Below, one piece after another: positions 26,971 through 35,190 of a DNA stretch of 64,000 nucleotides. The stretch lies in the NCBI RefSeq assembly GCF_009497655.1, contig NZ_CP023317.1, positions 2,633,501 to 2,697,500 on the forward strand. The letters are read 5' to 3'. Numbering within the stretch: position 1 is the first letter of the stretch; each line of letters begins with the position of its first letter. A model generated the notes under the pieces. That model was not told the DNA's origin. It saw nothing but the letters and a program-made list of their open reading frames with translations, and searched no databases. Source of the stretch: Priestia megaterium. Its GTDB lineage: Bacteria; Bacillota; Bacilli; Bacillales; Bacillaceae_H. Both the position numbers and the translations under genes were made by a program.

Positions 26971-27931
26971 ACGGTCTTAACAAAATTTTACCTGTACTTT
27001 TTCGGCTTTCAAGAAGCTCATGTGCTTTCGCTCCGTCTTTTAAGTCAAATACCACAGGATCGGTTAGCACAAGCTGACCTTTACTGATCCACTCAAACAG
27101 CTGCTGTGAGCGTACTTTGCGTTCTTCATAAGATACAAGCACGTTCCACAGATCTCCGCCTGTAAGCGTTTTAGAGGTATCCATCAGCATACGTGGGTCG
27201 ACCGGAGCCGGATCGCCTCCTGCCATTCCGTAAAATACCACGGTTCCGCCTGTTTTTACGGCTTCAAAGCTTTTTTCTAGCGTAACTCCTACAGATTCGT
27301 AGGCAACATCTGCGCCTCGCTTCGTTACTTCTTTCACTTGTTCCACCCAGTTATCTTCGTATAAAAAGACATAGTCAGCCCCTGCTTGAGCCGCTGCTTT
27401 TGCTTTTTCAGAAGATGACGTTAAGCCAATAACCTGTCCGCCTAATAGCTTGGCAATTTGAACTAAAAGCTGCCCTACGCCTCCAGCAGCTGCGTGAACA
27501 AGCACATAATCGCCCGGCTGAATGCTGTAGCTGTCTTGTGTTAAATAGTGGGCCGTTAACCCTTGCAAAAGCACAGAAGCAGCTGCATCAAAGGAAATAT
27601 CGTCAGGTACAGCAATTATTTTATCCTGTGGCACGGCAACAAGCTCTGCATTTGCAAAAGGAACGTCAGCAAAAGCAATGCGGTCTCCTACGTTAACGTG
27701 ACTTACTTCTGCTCCTACTTCTTCTACCACACCTGCTCCTTCATATCCTAAAATATACGGAGGTGTACCCGTTAAGTGGTAGTTCCCTTTTCTTCGGTAC
27801 ACATCCGCAAAATTAAGTCCAATTGCTTTTGTTCTTACTAGTACGTCTGTTGGACCAATAGAGGGATTCGGTATATCTTGATAGTGAAGAACGTCAGGTC
27901 CTCCAAATCTTTCAAATACTAATGCTTTCAT
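26969..27931 (-). CDS. Quinone oxidoreductase (NADPH:quinone reductase, zinc-free MDR family)
   Basis: 320 residues. N-terminal GroES-like domain with GLNFADVYRRKGNY and ILGYEGAGVVEEVG, then the Rossmann motif VHAAAGGVGQLLVQIAKLLGG (AAxGGVG typical of QOR). No zinc ligands are present. The C-terminus KAHELLESRKSTGKILLRP is the family ending. It reduces quinones or enones with NADPH. Alone in its transcription unit. ATG at 27929-27931, preceded by GAGGTAACTTATCT. Confidence 0.88.
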   Translation of the reverse strand: MKALVFERFGGPDVLHYQDIPNPSIGPTDVLVRTKAIGLNFADVYRRKGNYHLTGTPPYILGYEGAGVVEEVGAEVSHVNVGDRIAFADVPFANAELVAVPQDKIIAVPDDISFDAAASVLLQGLTAHYLTQDSYSIQPGDYVLVHAAAGGVGQLLVQIAKLLGGQVIGLTSSSEKAKAAAQAGADYVFLYEDNWVEQVKEVTKRGADVAYESVGVTLEKSFEAVKTGGTVVFYGMAGGDPAPVDPRMLMDTSKTLTGGDLWNVLVSYEERKVRSQQLFEWISKGQLVLTDPVVFDLKDGAKAHELLESRKSTGKILLRP

Positions 27932-28012
27932 AGATAAGTTACCTCGTTTTCTTTATGTATTCCCTTTCATCGTAATTCAAAGAGATACCAAACACAAGTT
28001 TCTGACTCAGGG

Positions 28013-28052
28013 AAAAAACGCTTTGTCTCCTCATGAGACAAAGCGTTTTTTT
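28013..28052 (-). terminator. Terminator of the CoA-transferase gene
   Basis: AACGCTTTGTCTC and GAGACAAAGCGTT form a perfect stem with loop CTCAT, flanked by A- and T-runs. The stop codon at 28051 overlaps the minus-strand start of the hairpin. Confidence 0.9.
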
Positions 28053-29565
28053 AATTTGTTTGTGCTACGGTTTCTCTCATCGTTCCATTTTTTTGATAAG
28101 ACGTATGAAAAGAAAAGGCTTTTTCAAGAACGTGCGGTGTTTGGCCGCCTCGCGTGAGCGCTTCTTCGTAATACGCCATAAGCTGGTCGCGGTACATTGG
28201 ATGTGCACAATTTTCAATAATGCGCTTTGCTCGTTCTCTTGGAGCAAGTCCGCGTAAGTCTGCATATCCTTGCTCTGTTACAATGACATCCACATCGTGT
28301 TCCGAATGATCAACGTGCGAAACAAACGGCACTATGCTTGAAATATCACCGTTTTTAGCAATGGATTTTGTTACAAAAATACCAAGGCGCGCATTTCGGG
28401 CAAAATCCCCTGAGCCTCCGATTCCGTTCATCATTTTTGTTCCCATCACATGCGTGGAATTGACGTTTCCGTAAATGTCTAGCTCTAGTGCAGTGTTAAT
28501 AGAAATCAGCCCTAAACGACGAATGATCTCGGGATGGTTGGAAATTTCCTGCGGACGAAGAATAAGTTTATCTCGATAGGCTTCAAAATTAGAGAAAACT
28601 TGTTTCATTTTATCCGCTGAAAGCGTAATTGAGCAGCAAGAAGCAAACGTAACTTTTCCTGCATCAAATAAATCAAACACGGCGTCTTGCAATACTTCTG
28701 AATACACTTCTAAATCATGAAACTCCGAATCTAACAAACCGTGGAAAACGGCATTTGCCACGGATCCAATTCCAGATTGTAAAGGGGCAAGCGATTCAGT
28801 TAATCGCCCTTCTTTAATTTCTTGACGTAAAAATGAAATCAAATTTTGAGCCATCACAACCGTTTCTTCGTCAGGTGCTACAATTGTAGACGGTGAATCT
28901 AGCTGATTTGTAAATACAATACCCTTTACTTTATCTAAATCAATTGGTATGCCTAACGAACCAATACGATCATCGGATTTTTTCAAAGGAATTGCATCTC
29001 GCTTTCCTTGAGCGCCCGGATCATACAGATCGTGAATACCTTCTAACAGCTCTGGCTGCGCTGTGTTTATTTCAATAATAATTGATTTTGCATGCTCGGC
29101 AAACACCATTGAATTGCCGATTGACGTTGTTGGAATCATCATTCCGTCATCTGTGATAGAAACCGCTTCCAAAATAGCGAAATCTATTGAATCTAACACG
29201 CCTGAACGCACCCATTCAGAAGTATGCGATAAATGCTGGTCAATAAACTGAAATTCACCTTCATTAATTTTTTTACGCATCGTCGGATCCGCTTGAAACG
29301 GCAGGCGTTTGTTTAACATGCCTTTTTCTGCAAATAGCTTATCCACATCTGACCCAAGTGAAGCACCGGTATACACGCTGACTTTTATTGCCTCAGTTTC
29401 CGCTCGTTTCGCTAGCGCAAACGGCACAGCTTTGACATCGCCCGCGCGTGTAAAACCGCTTAGACCAAGCGTCATTCCATCTTGAATCCAAGACGCTGCT
29501 TCTTCAGCAGAGACAACGCGATTCTGTAATGCTTCATGCTTAATTCGATTACGTACGTTTTCCAT
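28051..29565 (-). CDS. Acetyl-CoA hydrolase / succinate-CoA transferase family enzyme (Cat1-like)
   Basis: 504 residues from the ATG at 29563-29565 (AAGGAG 8 bases upstream). N-terminal half: WIQDGMTLGLSGFTRAGDVK. C-terminal half: the family block GTKMMNGIGGSGDFARNARL, then THVMG before it and VIVTEQGYADLRGLAPRERA near the end. These enzymes move CoA between acetate, succinate or propionate, and so fit acetate or short-chain acid metabolism. A LytTR-type regulator gene lies 131 bases upstream on the same strand with a repeated motif between the two, so regulation by that protein is likely. Confidence 0.88.
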   Translation of the reverse strand: MENVRNRIKHEALQNRVVSAEEAASWIQDGMTLGLSGFTRAGDVKAVPFALAKRAETEAIKVSVYTGASLGSDVDKLFAEKGMLNKRLPFQADPTMRKKINEGEFQFIDQHLSHTSEWVRSGVLDSIDFAILEAVSITDDGMMIPTTSIGNSMVFAEHAKSIIIEINTAQPELLEGIHDLYDPGAQGKRDAIPLKKSDDRIGSLGIPIDLDKVKGIVFTNQLDSPSTIVAPDEETVVMAQNLISFLRQEIKEGRLTESLAPLQSGIGSVANAVFHGLLDSEFHDLEVYSEVLQDAVFDLFDAGKVTFASCCSITLSADKMKQVFSNFEAYRDKLILRPQEISNHPEIIRRLGLISINTALELDIYGNVNSTHVMGTKMMNGIGGSGDFARNARLGIFVTKSIAKNGDISSIVPFVSHVDHSEHDVDVIVTEQGYADLRGLAPRERAKRIIENCAHPMYRDQLMAYYEEALTRGGQTPHVLEKAFSFHTSYQKNGTMRETVAQTN

Positions 29566-29643
29566 TCTCTTCACTCCTTGTTTTTGCTCTTTTTACCATT
29601 TTACTGTAAAGAAAGCGTCCACAAGAGTTTTTGGAATGAAATG

Positions 29644-29662
29644 GACAAAAATAGCGACAAAA
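29644..29662 (-). promoter_or_regulatory. Direct repeat, candidate LytTR binding site
   Basis: GACAAAA occurs at 29644-29650 and 29656-29662, a 12-base period, between the LytTR gene and the CoA-transferase start. LytTR regulators bind two direct repeats about one helical turn apart. The match to a consensus was not tested. Confidence 0.4.
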
Positions 29663-29696
29663 CAGCATATTTGATGATAATGAAGCTAAATGACGG

Positions 29697-30341
29697 TTAA
29701 AACCCAAGCAGCTTTCGAAAATAACTGGCGTACGACTGACTGACCGGAATTTTTTCTCCATTGTTCATCACTAATAAAAAAGTCGAATGTGTATCAGGGT
29801 AAATTTCTTGAATTTGTGTCACATTGACGATAAAGGAACGATGACAGCGCACAAACTCTTCTTTTGGAAGCACATAATCAAATTCATTTAACGTGTATTT
29901 ATGCGTACCCGTATACTTCTGTGCGTACACATAGGTTTTTCGGTCACGCGCTTCTACGTAGATGATTTTTGAGAAAGGAACCGGTATCCATCCTTCGTTC
30001 ACCTTTAACGTCACAACTGACTTTCCGCTCGTTAACGCAGGAAAAATCGCCGTTACGCATCCTTGAACATCTCCTTCATCTAAAAAAGGCACGGCCATGC
30101 CGTAGTAAGGTGTGCCGAACACGTCTCGGTGAATAAATTCCGATACTTTTTGCTTTCGTTCTAATGCTTTATATGTAATCGTTCCTTTTTTTATTTGATC
30201 TCCAGGGCTGATTTTCAAATTAATTCGTTTGCTTGCTCGGTAATACACGTACGTTTCTAGATCTGAAACGGCAATCGACGCTTCATCGGAGAACAATTCA
30301 CTGATAACATCTAGTAGGGCTGAGGCTTTAAATGGTTTCAT
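29697..30341 (-). CDS. LytTR-domain transcriptional regulator
   Basis: 214 residues. The C-terminal half (about 105-214) is a LytTR DNA-binding domain: IPVPFSKIIYVEARDRKTYVY, the LPKEEFVRCHRSFIVNVTQI block with the conserved His-Arg-Ser, and GEKIPVSQSYASYFRKLLGF. The N-terminal half (MKPFKASALLDVISELF, VSDLETYVYYRASKRINLK) looks like a PAS-type sensor rather than a response-regulator receiver. No phospho-accepting Asp set is evident. It probably senses a small ligand and activates the downstream CoA-transferase. GAAGGTGAAAAG precedes ATG. Confidence 0.82.
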   Translation of the reverse strand: MKPFKASALLDVISELFSDEASIAVSDLETYVYYRASKRINLKISPGDQIKKGTITYKALERKQKVSEFIHRDVFGTPYYGMAVPFLDEGDVQGCVTAIFPALTSGKSVVTLKVNEGWIPVPFSKIIYVEARDRKTYVYAQKYTGTHKYTLNEFDYVLPKEEFVRCHRSFIVNVTQIQEIYPDTHSTFLLVMNNGEKIPVSQSYASYFRKLLGF

Positions 30342-30499
30342 CTTTTCACCTTCTTTTGTCTAGTTAAACACGTTGCTTCTTTATTGTAGCGCAAAAGCAA
30401 AAGCGATTGGGAGACAAGCATGGAATTTATCCTTTTAACTGCATAAAATTTCTATTTTTTCACAACATAAAACAATGAAATGAAGGAAGGGTGAAATGT

Positions 30500-31180
30500 A
30501 TGGGCTATGCTGAATCGACGTTTCGAATCGCCTGTTCATTTTTTGTGCTGCTTCTTTTAACGCGGCTCATGGGAAAAACAGAAATCAGCCAGTTAAATGT
30601 ATTTACATTTATTACGGCAATTACGATTGGTAATATCGCTTCTTCCCTCTCCACCGATGAGCGAGTGGAGATTGATAAAGGGGTTTATTCACTGCTAGGT
30701 TGGACATTTTTAACAATCGCTATGGGCTATATTGGAATGAAATCGAAAAAAGCACGGCATCTTATTACCGGTGAGCCTAAAATTGTGATTAAGCAAGGAA
30801 AAGTGATGGAAAAGGCGTTAAAACAAGTGCGGCTAGATATTGAATCTCTTTTAGGCATGCTGAGGCAGCAAAACGTATTTTCCATAAAAGATGTCGAATA
30901 CGCCATATTAGAAATCAATGGAAATCTTTCCGTTATGCAAAAACAAGATAAAAAGCCAAACGCGTGGTCAAAAACGCTTTTATTTCCCACTTCAACCGGC
31001 GTTATTTACGACGGAAAAGCGAATGAAGATGCGTTGAAGGACCTGCATGTAGATAACAACTGGCTGCATAAGCAGCTCGAAAAAGCGGGAGTCAACTCAG
31101 TTGATGACGTCTTTTATGCTGAGGTTCAGTCGGACGGATCGCTTTATATTGACTATAAAAAAGATAAATTTAACTCATAA
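30500..31180 (+). CDS. DUF421-family membrane protein (YetF-like)
   Basis: 226 residues from the ATG at 30500 (AAGGAAGGG upstream; the GTG at 30491 abuts that site and is not used). Three N-terminal hydrophobic segments (FRIACSFFVLLLLTRLMG, VFTFITAITIGNIASSL, SLLGWTFLTIAMGYIGM) precede two repeats of the YetF soluble domain. The first runs GEPKIVIKQGKVMEKALKQV and DIESLLGMLRQQNVF, then VEYAILEINGNLSVM. YetF-type proteins are widespread in Bacillus, some linked to sporulation and germination; the activity is unknown. It ends at a terminator shared with the converging drug exporter. Confidence 0.85.
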   Translation: MGYAESTFRIACSFFVLLLLTRLMGKTEISQLNVFTFITAITIGNIASSLSTDERVEIDKGVYSLLGWTFLTIAMGYIGMKSKKARHLITGEPKIVIKQGKVMEKALKQVRLDIESLLGMLRQQNVFSIKDVEYAILEINGNLSVMQKQDKKPNAWSKTLLFPTSTGVIYDGKANEDALKDLHVDNNWLHKQLEKAGVNSVDDVFYAEVQSDGSLYIDYKKDKFNS

Positions 31181-31181
31181 A

Positions 31182-31214
31182 AAAAATCCGTACCATATAA
31201 GGCACGGATTTTTT
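31182..31214. terminator. Two-way terminator between DUF421 and MFS genes
   Basis: AAAAAATCCGT pairs with ACGGATTTTTT around an imperfect middle, giving T-runs on both strands between convergent stops. Confidence 0.85.
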
Positions 31215-31215
31215 A

Positions 31216-32703
31216 TTAGCTTGCTTTTTTTACACGATTTGTAATGGTATCTTCTTTTGGTGATGTTTTGCGAATAAAGAAGGCTAAAACAAACGCGATC
31301 ACACTTAAAATCGTTGCGATCATAAACGCATCGTTAATACCCATTGCTGTACCTTGATTCACAGCTTCAGCCATACTGCCTTTATCTGTCGGCAAAATTT
31401 GCTGATTCGTTACGATGTTTTTCACGTGTTTTTCACCTTGATTCATCATAATGGATACAAAGAACGCCATTCCTACAGCTCCAGCAACCATTCGAAGCGT
31501 ATTAACCATTGCCGTGCCGTATTTATTTAGACTAAGCGCAAGCTCATTTAATCCTGCTGTAAAGATCGGCATCATGAGCAGTGACATCCCAAACATACGA
31601 ACAGTATAGACAATCATCACATACATAAATGTTGTGGTTGTTTCAAGTTTTGTTAATTCATATGTTGTCACAACGGTAATCGCTAAACCAATAACAGCAA
31701 GCCATCTTGCGCCGAACTTATCAAACAGTCTTCCTGTAATAGGAGACATAATCCCCATTACAATTCCCCCTGGCAGTAACAGCAAGCCTGAAAGAAACGG
31801 TGAAAAGCCGCGTACGTTTTGCATATAAATCGGCATTAAAATCATACCTGAAAACATTGCCATCGTCACAATTACGTTAATAATTGTTGTCAGCGTGAAC
31901 ATGCGGTAACGGAAAATACGGAATTCAAGAAGCGGCTGATCAATTTTTAACTGACGGAAAATAAAGAACAGAATCGAAATACCGCCTACAATAAACATGG
32001 CTAACACTTCGGTGCTGGTCCACCCCTTTGTACCGCCCGTAGCGAACGCATACAGTAAGCCGCCAAATCCAATTGTTGATAAAATAACGCCAAGCACGTC
32101 TAGCTTAGGTCGGCTTGTTTCCGTAACGTTTTTCACTAAAATAATTGCCGCAATTACGTTAATAAGTGCAATTGGAAACATCATAAAAAATAAAACGCGC
32201 CATGAGTAGTGCTCAACGATTAAACCAGAAAGCGTCGGACCTACTGCCGGTGCGAAGTTCATCGCTACTCCAAAAATCCCCATCGCAAAACCGCGTCGGT
32301 CAGGCGGGAATAACGTAAAAATAACGTTTGTAATTAACGGAAATAAAATTCCTGCTCCTGCTGCTTGCACGACGCGTCCCACTAAAATAACAGAAAATGT
32401 CGGTGCGATACCGCAAAGGAGTGTTCCTACTGTAAACAGACCCATTGCTGTAATATACAGCTGCCTTGTCGTAAATCGATTCATTAAAAATGCTGTAATT
32501 GGAATAACAATTCCGTTTACTAACATAAAGATAGTTGTTAACCAGTTCCCCGTAGCCGCCGTTACATGGAAATGATCCATCATTTGCGGAAGCGCAATGT
32601 TAATCAGCGTTTGATTTAAAAAAGCGACGAGCGCTCCCATTATCATTACGCCAAAAATAGACCGAGTTCGGGCTTGATCGGACTGTTGTGTTTGTGTATT
32701 CAT
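31216..32703 (-). CDS. MFS drug exporter, DHA2 (EmrB/QacA, 14-helix) type
   Basis: 495 residues with about 14 hydrophobic segments. DHA2 hallmarks: ALVAFLNQTLINIALPQM in helix 1, NWLTTIFMLVNGIVIP, then LMNRFTTRQLY (motif A) and AVGPTLSGLIVEHYSWR (antiporter motif C). Proton-driven export of hydrophobic drugs or antibiotics, similar to B. subtilis LmrB/YhcA/MdtP. The specificity is unknown. An unusually symmetrical promoter lies about 130 bases upstream (32834-32875), so a repressor encoded elsewhere is likely. AAAGGGAAAGGTCTTGTTAAA precedes the ATG at 32701-32703. Confidence 0.9.
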   Translation of the reverse strand: MNTQTQQSDQARTRSIFGVMIMGALVAFLNQTLINIALPQMMDHFHVTAATGNWLTTIFMLVNGIVIPITAFLMNRFTTRQLYITAMGLFTVGTLLCGIAPTFSVILVGRVVQAAGAGILFPLITNVIFTLFPPDRRGFAMGIFGVAMNFAPAVGPTLSGLIVEHYSWRVLFFMMFPIALINVIAAIILVKNVTETSRPKLDVLGVILSTIGFGGLLYAFATGGTKGWTSTEVLAMFIVGGISILFFIFRQLKIDQPLLEFRIFRYRMFTLTTIINVIVTMAMFSGMILMPIYMQNVRGFSPFLSGLLLLPGGIVMGIMSPITGRLFDKFGARWLAVIGLAITVVTTYELTKLETTTTFMYVMIVYTVRMFGMSLLMMPIFTAGLNELALSLNKYGTAMVNTLRMVAGAVGMAFFVSIMMNQGEKHVKNIVTNQQILPTDKGSMAEAVNQGTAMGINDAFMIATILSVIAFVLAFFIRKTSPKEDTITNRVKKAS

Positions 32704-32833
32704 TTTAACAAGACCTTTCCCTTTTAAAATTATCTGTATGTAAATCTTCAGATGACAAACAGGTTAAGAATATAGTTTATGTGTTCATTCTATTAATTTA
32801 TGTCACGAATATTTAATGAACTTAATTATATAC

Positions 32834-32875
32834 CGGATAAATATATCCGTTTCCGAAATATTTGTCAACAAATAT
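32834..32875 (-). promoter_or_regulatory. Promoter of the drug exporter with palindromes over both core boxes
   Basis: On the minus strand: TTGACA (32868-32863), 17 bases, TATATT (32845-32840), a near-consensus sigma-A promoter. The -35 is embedded in the palindrome ATATTTGT-CA-ACAAATAT (32858-32875), and the -10 in CGGATA-AATA-TATCCG (32834-32849). Binding at either site would block RNA polymerase. Confidence 0.7.
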
Positions 32876-32937
32876 GATCATTTTCGTAAAACTTTTCCAT
32901 CAGTATATATAAAGTAGGATGCCCTTTAATGAAGAAA

Positions 32938-32972
32938 AAAATGAGAGCCTTTCAACGAAGGCTCTCATTTCT
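32938..32972 (-). terminator. Terminator of the LysM-3D gene
   Basis: ATGAGAGCCTT (32941-32951) pairs with AAGGCTCTCAT (32958-32968), with T-runs on both strands. Confidence 0.85.
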
Positions 32973-32983
32973 TTAAGGAATAC

Positions 32984-33541
32984 TTATTTTAAGATTTGAA
33001 CTTTCACTGTTTTTCTTCCCCATTTTAACGCTTCTTTTTGAGAAGGAAGAAGAACATCAATTTTATTTCCTTTAATCGCACCGCCTGTATCAGCTGCGAT
33101 TGCCGTGCCATAACCTTCTACGTATACTTTTGAACCAAGCTTAATCACTTTTGGATCGACAGAAATCACTTTTTGATTTGGATTCTTTTTCAAATCGATT
33201 CCAATCGCCGTTTTTCCGCTGCAGCCTTTGCAGTTCGCTGTGTACGCTGTTGCTGTTACTTTAAATTCTTTCACAACGTTTGAAGACTTCGCAGGCGCTG
33301 CTTTAGCAGGCGTGCTTGATTTTACTTGTGATACTTTTAATACTTGTTTCGGATGAATGCTGTCTGACTTTAAGTTATTCCACTGTTTCAGCTGACTAAC
33401 CGATACTTTGTATGTCTTTGCAATTTTGTATAGCGAATCTCCGCTTTTTACTGTATATGTATTTGTTGCAGCTGATGCACCACTTGCCACTCCGAACAGT
33501 GACATTAGAACTAAACTGAACGTAATCATTGTCTTTTTCAT
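32984..33541 (-). CDS. Secreted LysM + 3D-domain cell wall protein (YocH-like)
   Basis: 185 residues from the ATG at 33539-33541. Signal peptide at 1-25 (MKKTMITFSLVLMSLFGVAS, cleavage after ASA), one LysM peptidoglycan-binding domain (YTVKSGDSLYKIAKTYKVSV to HPKQVLKV, about 28-72), a Pro/Ala/Lys linker, and a 3D domain (TATAYTANCKGCSGKTAIGI, ISVDPKVIKLGSKVYVEGYG, AADTGGAIKGNKIDV) with the three Asp of the lytic active site. Probably a wall-remodelling lytic enzyme. YocH in B. subtilis has two LysM units; this protein has one. Confidence 0.9.
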   Translation of the reverse strand: MKKTMITFSLVLMSLFGVASGASAATNTYTVKSGDSLYKIAKTYKVSVSQLKQWNNLKSDSIHPKQVLKVSQVKSSTPAKAAPAKSSNVVKEFKVTATAYTANCKGCSGKTAIGIDLKKNPNQKVISVDPKVIKLGSKVYVEGYGTAIAADTGGAIKGNKIDVLLPSQKEALKWGRKTVKVQILK

Positions 33542-33591
33542 GTAATTGATTTCCCCTTTATCTACCAATACATAAAAAATAACACATGAAT

Positions 33592-33620
33592 ATTACAGTT
33601 ATATTTCAATAACATGTCAA
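33592..33620 (-). promoter_or_regulatory. Promoter of the LysM-3D gene
   Basis: Minus strand: TTGACA (33620-33615), 17 bases, TGTAAT (33597-33592). The sequence TGTAAT, five bases, TGTGTT resembles an imperfect WalR box (TGTWAH-N5-TGTWAH), which would fit a YocH-type gene; the second half is weak. Confidence 0.55.
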
Positions 33621-33880
33621 TAGTTTGATAGTTTAGTTACAGTAAAAATAAATATTCTTCCTTTTAAACTAGTAAATTAATCACCTTAACATTTTAAAAA
33701 CATACATATTTAGGCATATAACGGTGCTTTTACACACATTGATATTAGATTATTTCATTTGTAACATTTAACTGGTTCTAGAGGCTTATACTTTATTTTA
33801 AATTGGTTATTTAGAACATAGTTTATTTAAAATTAATAAATGCGTTAAAGGATCTTAATATAAATCACTTTTTACACCGC

Positions 33881-34135
33881 AGTTGATTTCCGTGCAAGAC
33901 GTCGCTTTCCGCGGATGGCCGATGAGCCTCCACGTCGCTTGCGCTCCTGCGGGGTCTCATCTATTCCACTATTTCTACAGGAGTCTTCGTCTTGCTCTCC
34001 AATCAACTGCTAGAAGCGTATACATATATCAACCGCCATAACAATAAAAAATCCGAACGCGTTGGATTCTCCATCAAGAATCTCAATTCATCGTTCGGAT
34101 TTCTCTTCAACTAAAATGCTTTTATCATAGCCTTT
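33881..34135 (-). repeat. Dispersed composite repeat, third large copy
   Basis: The central module (33881-34013) parallels 21049-21180: it begins AGTTGATTTCCGTGCAAGAC, contains GCTCCTGCGGGGTCTCAT and ends CTCTCCAATCAACTGCTAG, so the two ends are again complementary. The hairpin AATCCGAACGC...TTCATCGTTCGGATT follows (34049-34100). The left outer part (GAGATTGAGACATAAC) is absent here. It ends about 30 bases before the stop of sodF. The bases from 33621 to 33880 hold no gene. Confidence 0.75.
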
Positions 34136-34166
34136 TTATTTGAAATTAAAATACCTGCAATACTTG

Positions 34167-35051
34167 TTAATACGGCTGCCACTGAAGCATTTTAGCTGCC
34201 TCAAACCTTTTTTCTACATTTGGCCAGTAAACGATTTTCCACCAATTATCAACGTACGGATCACGTTCATTTTTGTACTGCAAATAATAAGCGTGTTCCC
34301 ATACGTCTAATACAAGAAGCGGAATGGTATCCCACTGCGTAAGAAGCTGATGGCGCTCCGCTTGCAAGACTTCAAGCTTTCGCGAACGCGGCGACCATAC
34401 TAAGATAGCCCAGCCCACACCTTCTACTTTTTTTGCGGCTTGAGAAAAGTGCATCACAAATTTCTCATAGCTGCCAAAGTCTTTTTGAAGCTGCTGCAGC
34501 AGCTGGCGCCTCGGCCTTCCTCCTCCTTCTGGACTCATGATTTCCCAAAAGATTGTATGCAGATAATGACCGGAGCCATGAAAAGAAGCTTCCCGTTCCC
34601 AATGTTTTATGAGGTCAAAATTGTTTGTGTTACGGGCTTGCTGCAGCATGAGCTCTGCTTTATTTAATCCATCGACATAGCTTTGGTGATGCTTGCTGTG
34701 ATGAAGGCGCATAATTTCCCGGTTAATATACGGCTCAAGAGCTGAGTAACTATAACCAAGTGGCGGCAGCTCATGCTGCCCCGGCGCTATCGATTCCCTC
34801 TCCCTGCCGTCGTCTCCAAGCCGCTCTTTTAAGATTTTATCAATGTGCCGTACCGCATTATTGATTTCTTCTAACGTATATTCGTTCACATCTTCTTCAC
34901 TTAAATATTCAAGAACGTCTTCTTGCGTGCGCGTGATATATGACGTTATATCTACTTCTGTAAAGGCTTCTTCAAATACAGGATCACATACTTGTTCAAG
35001 CCAGGTCTGAACTTCCATCAAGTATCTTTTTCTCTCATCTTGATCGGCCAT
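34167..35051 (-). CDS. sodF: Superoxide dismutase, SodF-type with N-terminal extension
   Basis: 294 residues. The first roughly 95 residues form an acidic helical extension (LMEVQTWLEQVCDPVFEEAF) that ordinary Mn/Fe SODs lack. The remainder is the SOD fold: YSALEPYINREIMRLHHSKH with the first metal His, ASFHGSGHYLHTIFWEIMSP in place of the usual second-His block, and LVLDVWEHAYYLQYKNERD with the Asp and His ligands near the C-terminus. This matches B. subtilis SodF (YojM-independent, about 281 residues). GGAGGGGAAGT precedes ATG. A dispersed repeat lies immediately downstream. Confidence 0.9.
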   Translation of the reverse strand: MADQDERKRYLMEVQTWLEQVCDPVFEEAFTEVDITSYITRTQEDVLEYLSEEDVNEYTLEEINNAVRHIDKILKERLGDDGRERESIAPGQHELPPLGYSYSALEPYINREIMRLHHSKHHQSYVDGLNKAELMLQQARNTNNFDLIKHWEREASFHGSGHYLHTIFWEIMSPEGGGRPRRQLLQQLQKDFGSYEKFVMHFSQAAKKVEGVGWAILVWSPRSRKLEVLQAERHQLLTQWDTIPLLVLDVWEHAYYLQYKNERDPYVDNWWKIVYWPNVEKRFEAAKMLQWQPY

Positions 35052-35148
35052 ACTTCCCCTCCTTACACCTCATCTTCACTATCATATTCAAAAGAAAAAG
35101 CAACATAACTTCCTACTTGTATCTATTGAGTTAGAAAATTCGACATAA

Positions 35149-35189
35149 AAAAGCAAGAGCTCCTTAAAGGATAAACTCTTGCCTTTTTT
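35149..35189 (-). terminator. Terminator of the alpha/beta-hydrolase-like gene
   Basis: GCAAGAG (35153-35159) pairs with CTCTTGC (35176-35182), with further pairing of CTCCTTaaAGGA-like bases inside and a T-run on the minus strand. Confidence 0.75.
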
Positions 35190-35190
35190 C

